Assembly (NCBI RefSeq): GCF_000718135.1
Contig: NZ_JOEM01000001.1
Span: forward strand, 248,001 to 312,000
Origin: Streptomyces cyaneofuscatus
Lineage (GTDB): Bacteria > Actinomycetota > Actinomycetes > Streptomycetales > Streptomycetaceae
DNA: 64,000 bases
Direction: 5' to 3'
The notes under the pieces are model-generated. The model did not search any database and was not told the origin of the DNA. It saw only the letters and a program-made list of their open reading frames with translations. The translations under genes and the position numbers were made by a program. Shown here one piece after another: positions 1-9,941 of this stretch. Every line of letters starts with the position of its first letter. The stretch's first letter is position 1.

Positions 1-879
<879 letters not shown>

Positions 880-1286
880 GGGTGGCTTGCGCTTCTCTCG
901 GATCGTGGGATCAGGCGTCTCAGTCGGTCTTCGAGTCCTCGTACGCCCGCCGGGCGGCACGCCACGGCTCGTCCCATGGTACGGGCCTTGCGCGTGCCGG
1001 GCTTCCCGGGCCGATCCGCGCAGGCGGTCTTCCCGTGTGATTCAGCCGATATTCAGCTCATGTCAAGAAGCGGCGGCGGCTGAGGAGGAGCCGCGTGGGG
1101 GAGGTGCCAGGAGGGTGTGAGGAGGTCGAACGGCCCGGGTCGGGGCGGATACCACCTTGCCCGCCGGGGTCTCCGACGGGCAAGGGTTTTGAGCAGCATC
1201 TGAGCTTGTGCAAACCGTTGACCTGCTGTTTTCTCCGATGACCTGCTGGTTCTTCCGGTGACCGGCCGATAGCTCCGGTGACCTGG
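880..1286. other. Intergenic region between typA and the binding-protein gene
   Basis: No gene is supported here. It should hold the typA promoter (leftward) and the terminator of the binding-protein gene. The part at about 1205-1300 contains imperfect direct repeats built on gacctgctg and tccggtgacc, of unknown meaning. Confidence 0.5.
1155..1185. terminator. Hairpin downstream of the binding-protein gene
   Basis: Arms ccttgcccg and cgggcaagg (9 bp) with a 13-base loop. It lies about 100 bases past the stop of the leftward binding-protein gene, so it is a plausible terminator for it. There is a gttttg run on the plus-strand side only. Confidence 0.5.
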
Positions 1287-3776
1287 CTACTTCTTGCGGT
1301 CTGCGGGGGAACCTGCCGCTTGCCGGTCCGTGAACCCGATGTCCTGGTAACGGGGGGCCGCGAATCCGAAGGCGCCGACGTTCGCGAGCTTCTTGTCCAC
1401 GGCGACGAGCTGCGGGCGCTGGAAGAGCGGAATCGATCCGGCAGCCGCCCAGATCCGGGCGTCCGCCTGCTTCATCAGCTCCCGTGCGGCCTTCTCGTCG
1501 AGCTCGGCGACCGCCTGGTCGAAGAGCTGGTCGATGTGGTCGGTGCCGACCCGGGTGTAGTTCTGCTCGACGAGGAGGGACCCGTCGGTGGCCGGCTCCG
1601 GCTTGGCGTAGATCGGGCGTCCGTCGGTGGCCGGGTAGGCGGTGGCGGGCCAGGAGTAGAGCGCCAGGTCGTAGTCGCCGGAGGCGATGTGGTCCTTGAA
1701 GTAGCTCTCGTCGGGGACCTTGGTGATCTCCGTACCGATCCCGATCTTCTCCAGCATCGCCGCGATCCGCTCGCCCACCCCGCGCAGCGACTGCGAGCCG
1801 GGGCCGGAGGGGAGCACGAAGCGCAGGGTCAGCGTCTTGCCGTCCTTGCCGAGCGGCCCCTTGACCGAGGCGGGGGCGGGGGCGGCGGTGCCCAGAGGGG
1901 CGTACGCGCCGGCCGCGCCACCGGGCTGCTTGTCCTGGGCGGTGGCCTTGTCCTGGGCGGTGGCCTTCGAGGCGGCTTCGGCGGTGGTGCCGTCCTCGCT
2001 CACGGCGCTCACGGCGCTCGCCTGGCGGAGCAGGGCGAGGCTCTGGGCGGCGGCGGCCCGGGACGGGGCGAGAACGTGGGTGGCGGTGGAGGCGTCGGGG
2101 GCCTGGACGGGTCCGGCGCCCGGCTTGTCGTCCTGGCCGACGATGTAGAGGCCTTCGGCACGGGAGGCGGCGCTGTCGTCGGAGCCGACGGCGGCCCGGT
2201 CGGCCTTCTCCTCGTCCTTGTCGGTCTTGTCGGCCTTCTCCTTGTCCTCCGCCTCGTCCTTGTCGGTCGTCTTCTCCTCGGCCTCGGTCTTCTCCGTGCC
2301 CTCCTTGTCCTCCCTGTCCGCCTTGCCTTCCGCGTCCTTCTTCTTGTCCGCCTCGTCCTTGTCGGCCTTCTTCTCCGCCTCGCTGCCCGCCTTGGTGTCC
2401 TTCGGCTTCTCGGCCGCACCGCCCTGGGTCCACCCCGCGTCGGCCAGGAGGGCCTGGGCCTCCTTGGTGTTCTGGTCGCCGAGCGCCCCGCTGCCGTCCT
2501 TGTACCCGGGCTGTCCGGCCAGGGCCAGGTGGCTGCCGAGCGGCTTCGCGGGGAGCCCGAGCGGCTTCAGTACGGTCTCGGCGAGCTCCTGGCGGTCCAG
2601 GGCGCGGGCCACCGCCCGGCGGACCCGGTCGTCCGCGAGCGGGCCGGACTCGCCGTTCAGCGCGAGCTGGGTGTAGGCGGGCTCCAGGGACTTGCGTACG
2701 GCGTATCCGCGCAGGGCCTTCTGCTCCGCCCCGTACGCGACGACGGCCTTGCGGTTCTTCTCCCGGGCCGCCTGGGCGATCTCCGCCTGTTCCTCGTCGG
2801 AGCCGTGGGCCAGGGCCCAGGAGCGCAGGGCGGCGGCCGGCGTGAGGTCGGCGCCGGGGCCGTGGGCGAGCGGCTGGCCGTTGCTGCCGTCGCGGAGGGC
2901 GAGAGCGATGCGGTCGGCGGTGGTGGCGTCGACGTCGGTGATGTGCACGGTGCCGTCGGCGAGGGCCTTGGTGCGGTCCTTGGGGGCGACGGCCCGGAAG
3001 ACGAGGGTGTCCAGCTTGGCCTTGTCGCCCCACCAGCGGGGGCTGCGGACGAGGGTGACGGTCCCCTTGGCCTTGCTCACGCTCTTGAGCTGGAAGGGGC
3101 CCGCGGTGTTCTTCAGGGCGGTGCGCGCGCCGTCGTTGAAGGTGTCCGGGGAGCCGGTGATCTCCTTCGGGTAGAGCGGCGAGAAGAGCGAGCGCCAGTC
3201 CGCGTACGGCTTGGCGAACGTGACCCTGACCTGGAGGTCGTCGGCGCCGCGCTCGATCTTCTCGATCCGCTCGTAGCCGGCGTTGCGGGCCGTCCAGAAG
3301 GCCGAGTCCTTGCCGCTGAGCGCCCGCCACTGGGCGACGAAGTCGGGGGCGCCGATCTCGCGGCCGTCGCTCCAGACCGCCTGCTGGTTGAGCTTGTAGA
3401 GCACGACCTGCTTCGGCTCGCGCTCGATGATCTTGGCGGACTCCAGGTAGTCCGGGTTGAGCTTCGGCTGCCCGGCCGCGTCCATCGGGAAGAGCGTGGG
3501 CAACAGGGCCCCGGTGATCTTGGTGGTGGCGCTGTCCGCGTCCGCCTGGAAGGCGTTGAGGGTGGTGGGCATCGCGTCGACGGCCCAGTTCACCGTCGAT
3601 CCGTCGGCGACCCGGTCGCGGGCGGCGGGGGCGATGTCCTGCGGGACCCCCCGGGAGGTCTCCTCGGAGTCGGAGCTGCACCCCGCCAGCGCGGGGATCG
3701 TGAGCACCCCCGCCGTGAGGAGCGCGAGCGAGCGGCGCTTTCGTACCGTCCCGCGCGGGACGCCGACGTGGGACAT
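1287..3776 (-). CDS. ABC transporter substrate-binding lipoprotein (SBP_bac_5 / oligopeptide type)
   Basis: Extracytoplasmic binding protein of the DppA/OppA class (SBP family 5), 829 residues, which delivers a ligand, probably a peptide, to an ABC importer. ATG 3776 was chosen over the longer reading because it gives a clean lipoprotein signal: RKRR at 12-15, a hydrophobic stretch, and lipobox L30-A-G-C33. The family hallmark of a solute-binding lobe beginning NWAVDAMPTTLNAF follows. It is well above the usual 500-600 residues because of an inserted Glu/Lys/Asp/Ala-rich low-complexity stretch at about residues 457-529. No permease or ATPase genes adjoin it, so its partner transporter is elsewhere or it acts as an orphan receptor. 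The specificity is inferred from family only. Confidence 0.9.
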   Translation of the reverse strand: MSHVGVPRGTVRKRRSLALLTAGVLTIPALAGCSSDSEETSRGVPQDIAPAARDRVADGSTVNWAVDAMPTTLNAFQADADSATTKITGALLPTLFPMDAAGQPKLNPDYLESAKIIEREPKQVVLYKLNQQAVWSDGREIGAPDFVAQWRALSGKDSAFWTARNAGYERIEKIERGADDLQVRVTFAKPYADWRSLFSPLYPKEITGSPDTFNDGARTALKNTAGPFQLKSVSKAKGTVTLVRSPRWWGDKAKLDTLVFRAVAPKDRTKALADGTVHITDVDATTADRIALALRDGSNGQPLAHGPGADLTPAAALRSWALAHGSDEEQAEIAQAAREKNRKAVVAYGAEQKALRGYAVRKSLEPAYTQLALNGESGPLADDRVRRAVARALDRQELAETVLKPLGLPAKPLGSHLALAGQPGYKDGSGALGDQNTKEAQALLADAGWTQGGAAEKPKDTKAGSEAEKKADKDEADKKKDAEGKADREDKEGTEKTEAEEKTTDKDEAEDKEKADKTDKDEEKADRAAVGSDDSAASRAEGLYIVGQDDKPGAGPVQAPDASTATHVLAPSRAAAAQSLALLRQASAVSAVSEDGTTAEAASKATAQDKATAQDKQPGGAAGAYAPLGTAAPAPASVKGPLGKDGKTLTLRFVLPSGPGSQSLRGVGERIAAMLEKIGIGTEITKVPDESYFKDHIASGDYDLALYSWPATAYPATDGRPIYAKPEPATDGSLLVEQNYTRVGTDHIDQLFDQAVAELDEKAARELMKQADARIWAAAGSIPLFQRPQLVAVDKKLANVGAFGFAAPRYQDIGFTDRQAAGSPADRKK

Positions 3777-4105
3777 GGCTGATACCTCCGGGGCCGGCCC
3801 GGACCACCCCGTACCGGAATGGACCGGATAGTGCTTGTTTGGTGGCATTTGCAGTTGATCACACTGATTCCTGCCACCCACTGAAGGCGCCTCCGCGCGG
3901 GAGGGGGCGCCGACACGGCCGAGGGGAACGACAAGCTCACCCGCCCGGAGGAACGTTTTGCCCTGCCTCCGCCCCGGTCCCGGACGTCCCGGATCGCCCT
4001 GTCTTGCTCCCCCGGCGGCCCAGGATCTAGGGTGAATGCGCTTTCACGAGCCAGAAGGGTCGGCACCAGCTGCCCAGGAGTCAGAAGAAGCGGACGGTCG
4101 GTCGA
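3777..4105. other. Divergent promoter region, binding protein / LacI gene
   Basis: 329 bases without a gene. It lies between two divergent genes and must carry both promoters. The LacI-type operator at 4032-4047 is the only element I can define in it. Confidence 0.5.
4032..4047. promoter_or_regulatory. LacI-type operator upstream of the LacI gene
   Basis: gtgaatgcgctttcac is a 16-base dyad with only the two symmetric positions flanking the central GCGC unpaired. It has the CG-centred form typical of LacI-family operators. It sits 58 bases before the GTG of the LacI gene, so autoregulation is likely. It closely resembles the core of the operator at 7659-7672. Confidence 0.7.
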
Positions 4106-5176
4106 GTGAGCGCCCCCACGGTGTACGACGTCGCCGAGCGGTCGGGCGTCTCCATTGCCACGGTCTCCCGGGTCTACCGCAACCCCGACTCCGTACGCGC
4201 CCAGACCCGCGAGCGGGTCCTGGAGGCGGCCCGCGAGCTCGGTTACGTACCCAGCGGCAGCGCCAGGGGCCTGGCCAGCCGTACCACCGGCGTGCTCGGC
4301 CTCTGCTTCCCCGACTACGCCGACCCGGACGCCGAGAGCGCCGCCGCGCTCAACGACGCGGACGACGACCAGGCCGTCATGCTCTACTCCGACCAGATCA
4401 TCCGGGGCATGGAGCGGGCGGCGAGGCGCCACGGGTACGCCCTGCTCATCGCCGCCTCGCTGGACGGCGGGCCGGAGAGCCTGGTGGCCAAGGTCGCGGG
4501 GAGGGTCGACGGGTTCGCCGTACTGGCCCGGACCGTGCCGACCGAGGACCTGGAGGTCATATCGCGCCGGCTGCCCGTGGTGATGCTCGCCGGGCCCCGC
4601 GAGATCGACCACCTGGACCACATCGTGGTCGCCAACGCCGACGGCCAGCGCGCCCTGACCCGCCACCTCATCGAGGACCACGGGCTGCGCCGCCTCGCGT
4701 TCATCGGCGGCGAGGACGACTCACCGGACGCCGTCGCCCGCTTCCACGGCTTCCGGCAGGCATGCCAGGAGGCCGGGCTCCCCGTCCCCTCCCGCCCCGA
4801 ACTGAGCACCGGCACCCTGACGCAGGCGGAGGGCGCCCGGGCGGCGGCGGCCCTGCTGGACCGGTCGGAGGGTACGGGGGTCGAGCGGCCGGAGGCGATG
4901 CTCTTCGTCAACGACCAGATGGCGATGGGCGCCCTCCAGGCACTGGAGCAGCGCGGGGTGCGGGTGCCCGAGGACATCGCGGTGACCGGCTTCGACGGCA
5001 TCCCGCTCAGCCGGATCGTCCGCCCGCCCCTGACCACGGTCCGGCAGCCGATCCGCCAACTGGGCGAGCAGGCGGTGGAGTTGCTGGTCCAACGCCTGGC
5101 CGACCCGGGCCGCGCCCCGGTCTCGCTGGAGCTGCCGGTCTCGGTGACACGGAGGGCCAGCTGCGGCTGCGGCTGA
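4106..5176 (+). CDS. LacI-family transcriptional regulator
   Basis: Sugar-responsive repressor, 356 residues, normal length for the family. The N-terminal helix-turn-helix spans residues 5-24 (TVYDVAERSGVSIATVSRVY), followed by the hinge region (SARGLASRTTGVLGL) and a periplasmic-binding-protein-like effector domain to about residue 340. The effector domain contains a short acidic insertion, DADDDQA, near residue 90. GTG 4106 is used because it gives the standard N-terminus and no better upstream start exists. Its own operator-like dyad lies at 4032-4047. A near-identical core precedes the sugar ABC operon at 7732, so that operon is a candidate target. The inducing sugar is not known. Confidence 0.94.
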   Translation: MSAPTVYDVAERSGVSIATVSRVYRNPDSVRAQTRERVLEAARELGYVPSGSARGLASRTTGVLGLCFPDYADPDAESAAALNDADDDQAVMLYSDQIIRGMERAARRHGYALLIAASLDGGPESLVAKVAGRVDGFAVLARTVPTEDLEVISRRLPVVMLAGPREIDHLDHIVVANADGQRALTRHLIEDHGLRRLAFIGGEDDSPDAVARFHGFRQACQEAGLPVPSRPELSTGTLTQAEGARAAAALLDRSEGTGVERPEAMLFVNDQMAMGALQALEQRGVRVPEDIAVTGFDGIPLSRIVRPPLTTVRQPIRQLGEQAVELLVQRLADPGRAPVSLELPVSVTRRASCGCG

Positions 5177-5245
5177 GCCGGATCACTCGTACGTGGCGCT
5201 GATCCGGGGCTGGGAGGGCATAAGCACTTCCTACCCGAGGAGGCT

Positions 5246-6436
5246 GTGGTGACGAGTGACAGGACGGGGCTGGCCGCAGTGCTGTCGGCCGCGAGGGATG
5301 CCGCACCGGTGAATTCGCTCGATGTCGTGGCGCGCGACCTGCGCGCCCGGTTCGGGGCGCGGTACGTGTCGTTCCTCTTCGTGGACGTGGTCGGCGGTCA
5401 CCTGCTACGGGTCAACGACATGGCCGGCACCTCCCAGGAGAACCGGACCGAGCGCGTTCCGCTGGCCGGCAGCGGCATCTACGACAAGGTGCTGCGGTCC
5501 CAGAGGGTGGAGCAGGACGGGCAGGGGCAGCGCGTCCTCGCCCCCGTGACCAACCGCGGTGACGTCATCGGCGTGCTGGAGCTGTTCCTCGACACCGCCA
5601 CCGAGGACGTGCTGGCGCAGATCGAGGAGGCCGCGCACGCGCTGGCGTACATCATCGTCACCGACCGCCGCTTCACCGACCTCTACCACTGGGGCAACCG
5701 CACCACGCCGGTCAGCCTGGCGGCGGAGATCCAGCGCCAGCTCCTGCCCTCCGCCCCCTCCTGCGACGCGGCCGAGTTCACCCTCGCCGGAGCCCTGGTA
5801 CCGGCCTCCGACATCGCCGGGGACACCTATGACTACAGCCTCGACAGCAGCGCCCTGCACCTGTCCGTCACCGACGCCATGGGCCACGACGTCAACGCCT
5901 CCCTGATCGCCACCCTCGTCGTGAACGCCTCGCGCGGCGCCCGCCGGGCCGGAGCGGATCTCGCCGAGCAGGCCCGCCAGATGCATCAGGCGCTGCTCGA
6001 CCACGGGAGCAACACCTTCGCCACCGGCCAGGTGCTCCGCATCGCCCTGGACGGCAGCCGCGCCCAGCTCGTCAACGCCGGCCACCCCGGGCCGCTCCGG
6101 CTGCGCGACGGGGCGGTCGAGGAGATCGCCCTGCGGGTCGACATGCCTTTCGGCTTCCCCCCGCAGGGTTCCTACCAGGTACAGGATCTCGATCTGCGTC
6201 CCGGCGACCGTCTCCTGCTGTTCACCGACGGCGTGCAGGAACGCGAGGCGGCCACGGTCGACCTGCCCGGGCTCCTGCTCCGGACCGCCGCCGAGCATCC
6301 GCGTGAGGTCGTCCGCGCGATGGTCAACGCCGTCGCCGACGCCTACGGCGGCAACCCGCCCAAGGACGACGCCACGGTCCTGTGCCTGGACTGGAAGGGC
6401 CCCCGGAGCGAGAACGGCCACCACCCGCACCCCTGA
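5246..6436 (+). CDS. GAF-domain PP2C/SpoIIE-type serine phosphatase
   Basis: Cytoplasmic PP2C (SpoIIE-like) protein phosphatase of 396 residues, the type that dephosphorylates anti-anti-sigma factors in partner-switch regulation. A GAF-like sensory domain occupies about residues 20-145. The phosphatase domain runs from about 175 to 388, with metal-binding motifs [26 protein letters not shown] and [12 protein letters not shown] 5246 is preceded by GAGGAG at a suitable distance; a second GTG follows at once. It is downstream of, and co-directional with, the LacI gene but separated by 69 bases. No anti-sigma factor gene adjoins it, so its partner is unknown. Confidence 0.92.
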   Translation: MVTSDRTGLAAVLSAARDAAPVNSLDVVARDLRARFGARYVSFLFVDVVGGHLLRVNDMAGTSQENRTERVPLAGSGIYDKVLRSQRVEQDGQGQRVLAPVTNRGDVIGVLELFLDTATEDVLAQIEEAAHALAYIIVTDRRFTDLYHWGNRTTPVSLAAEIQRQLLPSAPSCDAAEFTLAGALVPASDIAGDTYDYSLDSSALHLSVTDAMGHDVNASLIATLVVNASRGARRAGADLAEQARQMHQALLDHGSNTFATGQVLRIALDGSRAQLVNAGHPGPLRLRDGAVEEIALRVDMPFGFPPQGSYQVQDLDLRPGDRLLLFTDGVQEREAATVDLPGLLLRTAAEHPREVVRAMVNAVADAYGGNPPKDDATVLCLDWKGPRSENGHHPHP

Positions 6437-6455
6437 GCCCGCGCGGCCGGACCCC

Positions 6456-7469
6456 TCAGCCGGCCGGGACCAGCCACTCCCCGAAGAAGCGCGTCCGGTT
6501 CGCGTCCAGCTCCGCCGCCTCGGCCGTCATCCCCCGGTACGGGAAGTGCCCCGCGCTCAGCACCTGGAGCTCCCGCTCCCCGGCCAGCGCGTTGTACACG
6601 GCGAACTGGCCCGGCGGCGGCACCGCCGGGTCGAACAGCGCCGCCGCGACCAGCGTCGGCAGCTCCAGCCGGCCGGCCGCCGTCGCCGCGTCGAAGTAGC
6701 GCAGTACGCCGGTGACTTCGGGGTGCGCGCGGTGGTGCGCCCGCACCGCCTCGCCGCTGCCGGTGCAGGGCAGCGTCAGCCGCAGCGGGTGGTTGCCGAA
6801 GGTGGGGACGGTGAGCTGGGCGGCGCCGAAGCGGCTCTCCCAGGGCAGCGCGAGGGCTCCGAGCCCGCCGCCGAAGCTCTCCCCGAGGTAGCCGAGGCGC
6901 GGCCCGCCGGGGTGCCCCGCGCCCGCCAGTTCCGGGACGGCCTCCGTGAGGGCCGAGGCGGCGCACCAGAGGTCGGCCACGCACTCCCCGATGACGTACG
7001 ACTCGCGGGAGCCGATTCCGTACAGCACATGCTCGTCGGCCAGGTCCGGGATGCCGTCCACCCGGCCCCGCTCCCCCATCCCCCGTACGCACGGCAGGAT
7101 CGCGGCGGCCCCGGGCAGCGGCGGCGGGAGGTCCCGGCCCGGTTCCTGGCGGCCGCCGTACCCGTGGCCGACGACGAATCCGTACCGCACCGGTCCCTCG
7201 GCGGGCAGGGCGAGCCAGCCGCCGAGCCGGACGCCGCCCACGGAGGTGTACGTGATGCCCTGGATCCGTACGCCGTCGCGCTCCTCCTCCACCGGGCCGA
7301 GGACGGGCCGCGTGTCGACCGCGCGGGCCCGGGCGTACCGGTCGCGCCAGAACGCCTCGAAGTCCGCGGGGGCGGGCGGGGCCGGGACCTGGAGCAGCTG
7401 GTCGGGGGCGGTGTACCCGTGGGCCGGGTCGAACGGGAAGTCGTGGGCGAAGGCGACAGGTGAGGCCAT
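6456..7469 (-). CDS. Acetylxylan esterase / cephalosporin-C deacetylase family hydrolase
   Basis: Alpha/beta hydrolase of the AXE1 family (carbohydrate esterase 7 type), 337 residues, which removes acetyl groups from xylo-oligosaccharides or other sugars. The nucleophile elbow GESFGG places the serine at residue 198. The N-terminal HGYTAPDQLLQVPAPPAPADFEAFW segment (here split by its family pattern) is typical of CE7 enzymes, and the catalytic histidine lies in the late SAGHFPYRG segment. There is no signal peptide, so it acts inside the cell on imported sugars. It is divergent from the sugar ABC operon at 7732, which fits a role with imported acetylated oligosaccharides, but co-regulation is only inferred. 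Confidence 0.9.
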   Translation of the reverse strand: MASPVAFAHDFPFDPAHGYTAPDQLLQVPAPPAPADFEAFWRDRYARARAVDTRPVLGPVEEERDGVRIQGITYTSVGGVRLGGWLALPAEGPVRYGFVVGHGYGGRQEPGRDLPPPLPGAAAILPCVRGMGERGRVDGIPDLADEHVLYGIGSRESYVIGECVADLWCAASALTEAVPELAGAGHPGGPRLGYLGESFGGGLGALALPWESRFGAAQLTVPTFGNHPLRLTLPCTGSGEAVRAHHRAHPEVTGVLRYFDAATAAGRLELPTLVAAALFDPAVPPPGQFAVYNALAGERELQVLSAGHFPYRGMTAEAAELDANRTRFFGEWLVPAG

Positions 7470-7656
7470 GCGGCGAGGGTAGACGCCGCCTCACCGTCCC
7501 AGCCCGACAGGTGCGGGGGCGACGAATGGGTCACATCGCCTGTTGTTCCACAAACGCCGCGTTTACGGTTCAACGACAAGGCGGCCAGGTGTCGGTCACG
7601 TTGCACGAGTGTGACCCAGCACCCTCTTGCGGATTCCGGAACGCCTGGCGCAGAGT

Positions 7657-7687
7657 GATGTATGCGCTTACAGGCAGCGCATACATC
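7657..7687. promoter_or_regulatory. Operator with two overlapping LacI-type half-sites before the sugar ABC operon
   Basis: A perfect inverted repeat with 11-base arms (gatgtatgcgc / gcgcatacatc) and a 9-base centre. Inside it, tgtatgcgcttaca at 7659-7672 is itself a LacI-type dyad, differing from the core of the 4032-4047 site only by a symmetric base swap at positions 3 and 12. It lies 45 bases before the binding-protein start, as expected for a repressor site overlapping a promoter or leader. It has no T-run, so a terminator is unlikely. Confidence 0.72.
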
Positions 7688-7731
7688 GCGCCGCATCAGG
7701 ATTGCTCGGATTGCTCAAGGAGGAGCCCTCC

Positions 7732-8976
7732 ATGTCCCGCATCGCCAGAACCGCCCCCGCCGGCCTCGCGCTCGCGCTCGCCGTCACCCTCTCCGCCTGC
7801 GGCTCCTCCGGCGGAGATGTCGCCGCGGACGAGAAGCAGACGCTCACCGTCTGGGCCATGGGCGCCGAGGGCGAGAAGCTCGCGGAGGTGGCGAAGGTGT
7901 ACGAGAAGGCCAACCCGAACATCACCGTCAAGGTGACTCCGGTCGGCTGGGACGTGGCCCACCAGAAGCTCGTCTCGGCCGCCGCGGCGGGCACGCTGCC
8001 CGATGTCGCGCAGATGGGCGGGAGCTACATGGGCGAGTTCGCCGAACTGGGCGTGCTGGAGCCGGTCGACACCAAGGTCTTCGACAAGAAGGACTTCTTC
8101 CCGGCGGGCTGGGAGCAGGGCGAGGTGGACGGCACCGCGTACGGCGTGCCGTGGTACGTCGACACCCGCGTCCTCTACTACCGCACGGACCTGGCCGAGA
8201 AGGCGGGCGTCACGAAGGCTCCGACGAACTGGAAGGAGCTCCAGGACCTGGCCACCGCGTACCAGAAGAAGGCCGGTACGAAGTGGGGGCTGTCCATCCA
8301 GCCGAGCGGCCTGGACACCGTGCAGAACTTCTACTCCTTCCTCTACTCGGCGGGCGGCGAGATCGTCGACGCAGAAGGCGAGGCGGTCATCGACAGCCCG
8401 GCGGCCGTCAAGGCACTGAAGGAGTACGGCAGTTACTTCGACAAGGGCCTGTCCAACAAGTCCGTTCCGCCCGGCTACGACGTGGTGAAGGACTTCGGCA
8501 ACGGCAGGGTTCCGATGTTCTTCGGCGGCCCCTGGCACGTGACGCTCCTCAACGAGGGCCAGCCCCAGATCAAGGGCAAGTGGGCCATCGCGCCCGTCCC
8601 GGCCGACGCCTCCTCCACCTCCATGGCCGGCGGCTCCTCGCTCGTCATCTCCAAGGACAGCGAGCACAAGGCAGCGGCAACGGAGTTCATCGAGTACCTC
8701 ACCGACACCGAGGGCCAGGCCGACTGGTACGAGCGGACCAAGGACCTGCCCGCCAACACCTCCGCCTGGGAGTCCGGCAAGCTCGCCGACGACGCCGACC
8801 TCCAGGTCTTCAAGAAGCAGATGGACACCGCCAAGTCCTCGCCGTCCCTGGCGCAGTGGACCGAGATCACCGACAAGGTCGACCAGGCCATCGCCAAGGT
8901 GACGCAGGGCAAGGCGTCCGCCGAGGACGCGCTGAAGCAGGCGCAGTCCGAGATCGAAGGCCTCGTGAAGCAGTAG
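7732..8976 (+). CDS. Sugar ABC transporter substrate-binding lipoprotein (SBP family 1)
   Basis: Lipid-anchored binding protein for an oligosaccharide importer, 414 residues. ATG 7732 is preceded by AAGGAGGAG and gives a lipoprotein signal with lipobox L-S-A-C (Cys at residue 23) followed by GSSGG. The mature protein begins with TLTVWAMGAEGEKLAEVAK, characteristic of MalE-type (family 1) binding proteins. It is the first gene of a three-gene operon with the two permeases that follow (gap of 2 bases, then a 4-base overlap). No ATPase gene is present; in Streptomyces such importers share the MsiK ATPase. The dyad at 7657-7687 is the likely operator. Confidence 0.95.
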   Translation: MSRIARTAPAGLALALAVTLSACGSSGGDVAADEKQTLTVWAMGAEGEKLAEVAKVYEKANPNITVKVTPVGWDVAHQKLVSAAAAGTLPDVAQMGGSYMGEFAELGVLEPVDTKVFDKKDFFPAGWEQGEVDGTAYGVPWYVDTRVLYYRTDLAEKAGVTKAPTNWKELQDLATAYQKKAGTKWGLSIQPSGLDTVQNFYSFLYSAGGEIVDAEGEAVIDSPAAVKALKEYGSYFDKGLSNKSVPPGYDVVKDFGNGRVPMFFGGPWHVTLLNEGQPQIKGKWAIAPVPADASSTSMAGGSSLVISKDSEHKAAATEFIEYLTDTEGQADWYERTKDLPANTSAWESGKLADDADLQVFKKQMDTAKSSPSLAQWTEITDKVDQAIAKVTQGKASAEDALKQAQSEIEGLVKQ

Positions 8977-8978
8977 CC

Positions 8979-9941
8979 ATGAGCACCACGACCGAGAAGG
9001 CAGCCGCGCGGCGGATCGCACCACCTCCGGCCCCTGCGGGCCGGCGGGTCCGCAAGCCGTCGATGGGCGTGCAGAACGCGGCGGGCTGGCTGTTCTCCAC
9101 CCCGTTCCTCGTCCTGTTCACCGTCTTCATGGCGTTCCCGATCCTCGCCACGCTGGTGATGAGCTTCACGGACTTCGGGCTGCGCAATGTGACGCGCCCC
9201 TGGGAAGCGGAGTTCATCGGGTTCGAGAACTACGTGAAGCTCTTCGGCGACGAGAAGTTTCTCAAGTCCCTCTTCAACACCGGGTACTTCGTGGTGGTCG
9301 GCGTCCCTCTGACCATCGGGATCGGGCTGGTCACCGCCGTCCTGCTGAACAACGGCATCGACCGGGCGCGGACCTTCTTCCGGGTCGGCTTCTACGCCCC
9401 GGTGGTCACCACCATCGTCGCGGTCGCCGTCGTCTGGCGGTTCGTGCTCGACCCGAGCGACGGTCTGATCGCCGGCCTCTTCTCCGAAGTGGGCTGGAGC
9501 GCACCGGACTTCCTCGGCTCCGAGACCCTGGCGATGCCGTCGCTGATCGTGATGGCGGTCTGGCGGAACGTCGGAACGGTGATGGTCCTCTTCATCGCGG
9601 GCCTCCAGGCCGTGCCCACCGAGGTACGGGAGGCGGCGAAGCTGGACGGGGCGAGCGTCTGGCAGGAGTTCCGCAGGATCACGGTCCCGCTCCTGCGCCC
9701 GACGCTCCTCTACGCCACGGTGATCACGACGATCGGCTACCTCAACGTCTTCGAGGAACCGTTCGTGATGACCCAGGGCGGCCCGTCCGACTCGACGCTC
9801 ACCGTCTCGCTGAACATGTACCGCGAGGGGTTCAACTTCTTCCACATGGGCTACGCGAGCGCCATGGCGTACGTCCTCTTCGTGGTGATCATGGCCATCA
9901 CGGTGCTCCAGCTCCGACTGCTGAAGGACAACACGAAATGA
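8979..9941 (+). CDS. Sugar ABC transporter permease, MalF/UgpA type
   Basis: Inner-membrane permease of a carbohydrate importer, 320 residues, about six membrane segments. ATG 8979 lies two bases after the binding-protein stop, indicating translational coupling. The N-terminal 25 residues are cytoplasmic and Ala/Pro/Arg-rich. The ATPase-contact loop of family permeases, EAAKLDGASVWQEFRRITVP, is present at about residues 223-242. It forms a heterodimer with the next gene product and depends on a distant ATPase. Confidence 0.95.
   Translation: MSTTTEKAAARRIAPPPAPAGRRVRKPSMGVQNAAGWLFSTPFLVLFTVFMAFPILATLVMSFTDFGLRNVTRPWEAEFIGFENYVKLFGDEKFLKSLFNTGYFVVVGVPLTIGIGLVTAVLLNNGIDRARTFFRVGFYAPVVTTIVAVAVVWRFVLDPSDGLIAGLFSEVGWSAPDFLGSETLAMPSLIVMAVWRNVGTVMVLFIAGLQAVPTEVREAAKLDGASVWQEFRRITVPLLRPTLLYATVITTIGYLNVFEEPFVMTQGGPSDSTLTVSLNMYREGFNFFHMGYASAMAYVLFVVIMAITVLQLRLLKDNTK

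Noticed and set aside
1063..3807. Long minus-strand frame overlapping the binding-protein gene
   Set aside because: Composition is Arg/Pro/Gly-rich and the binding protein in the other frame has clear domains and a lipobox.
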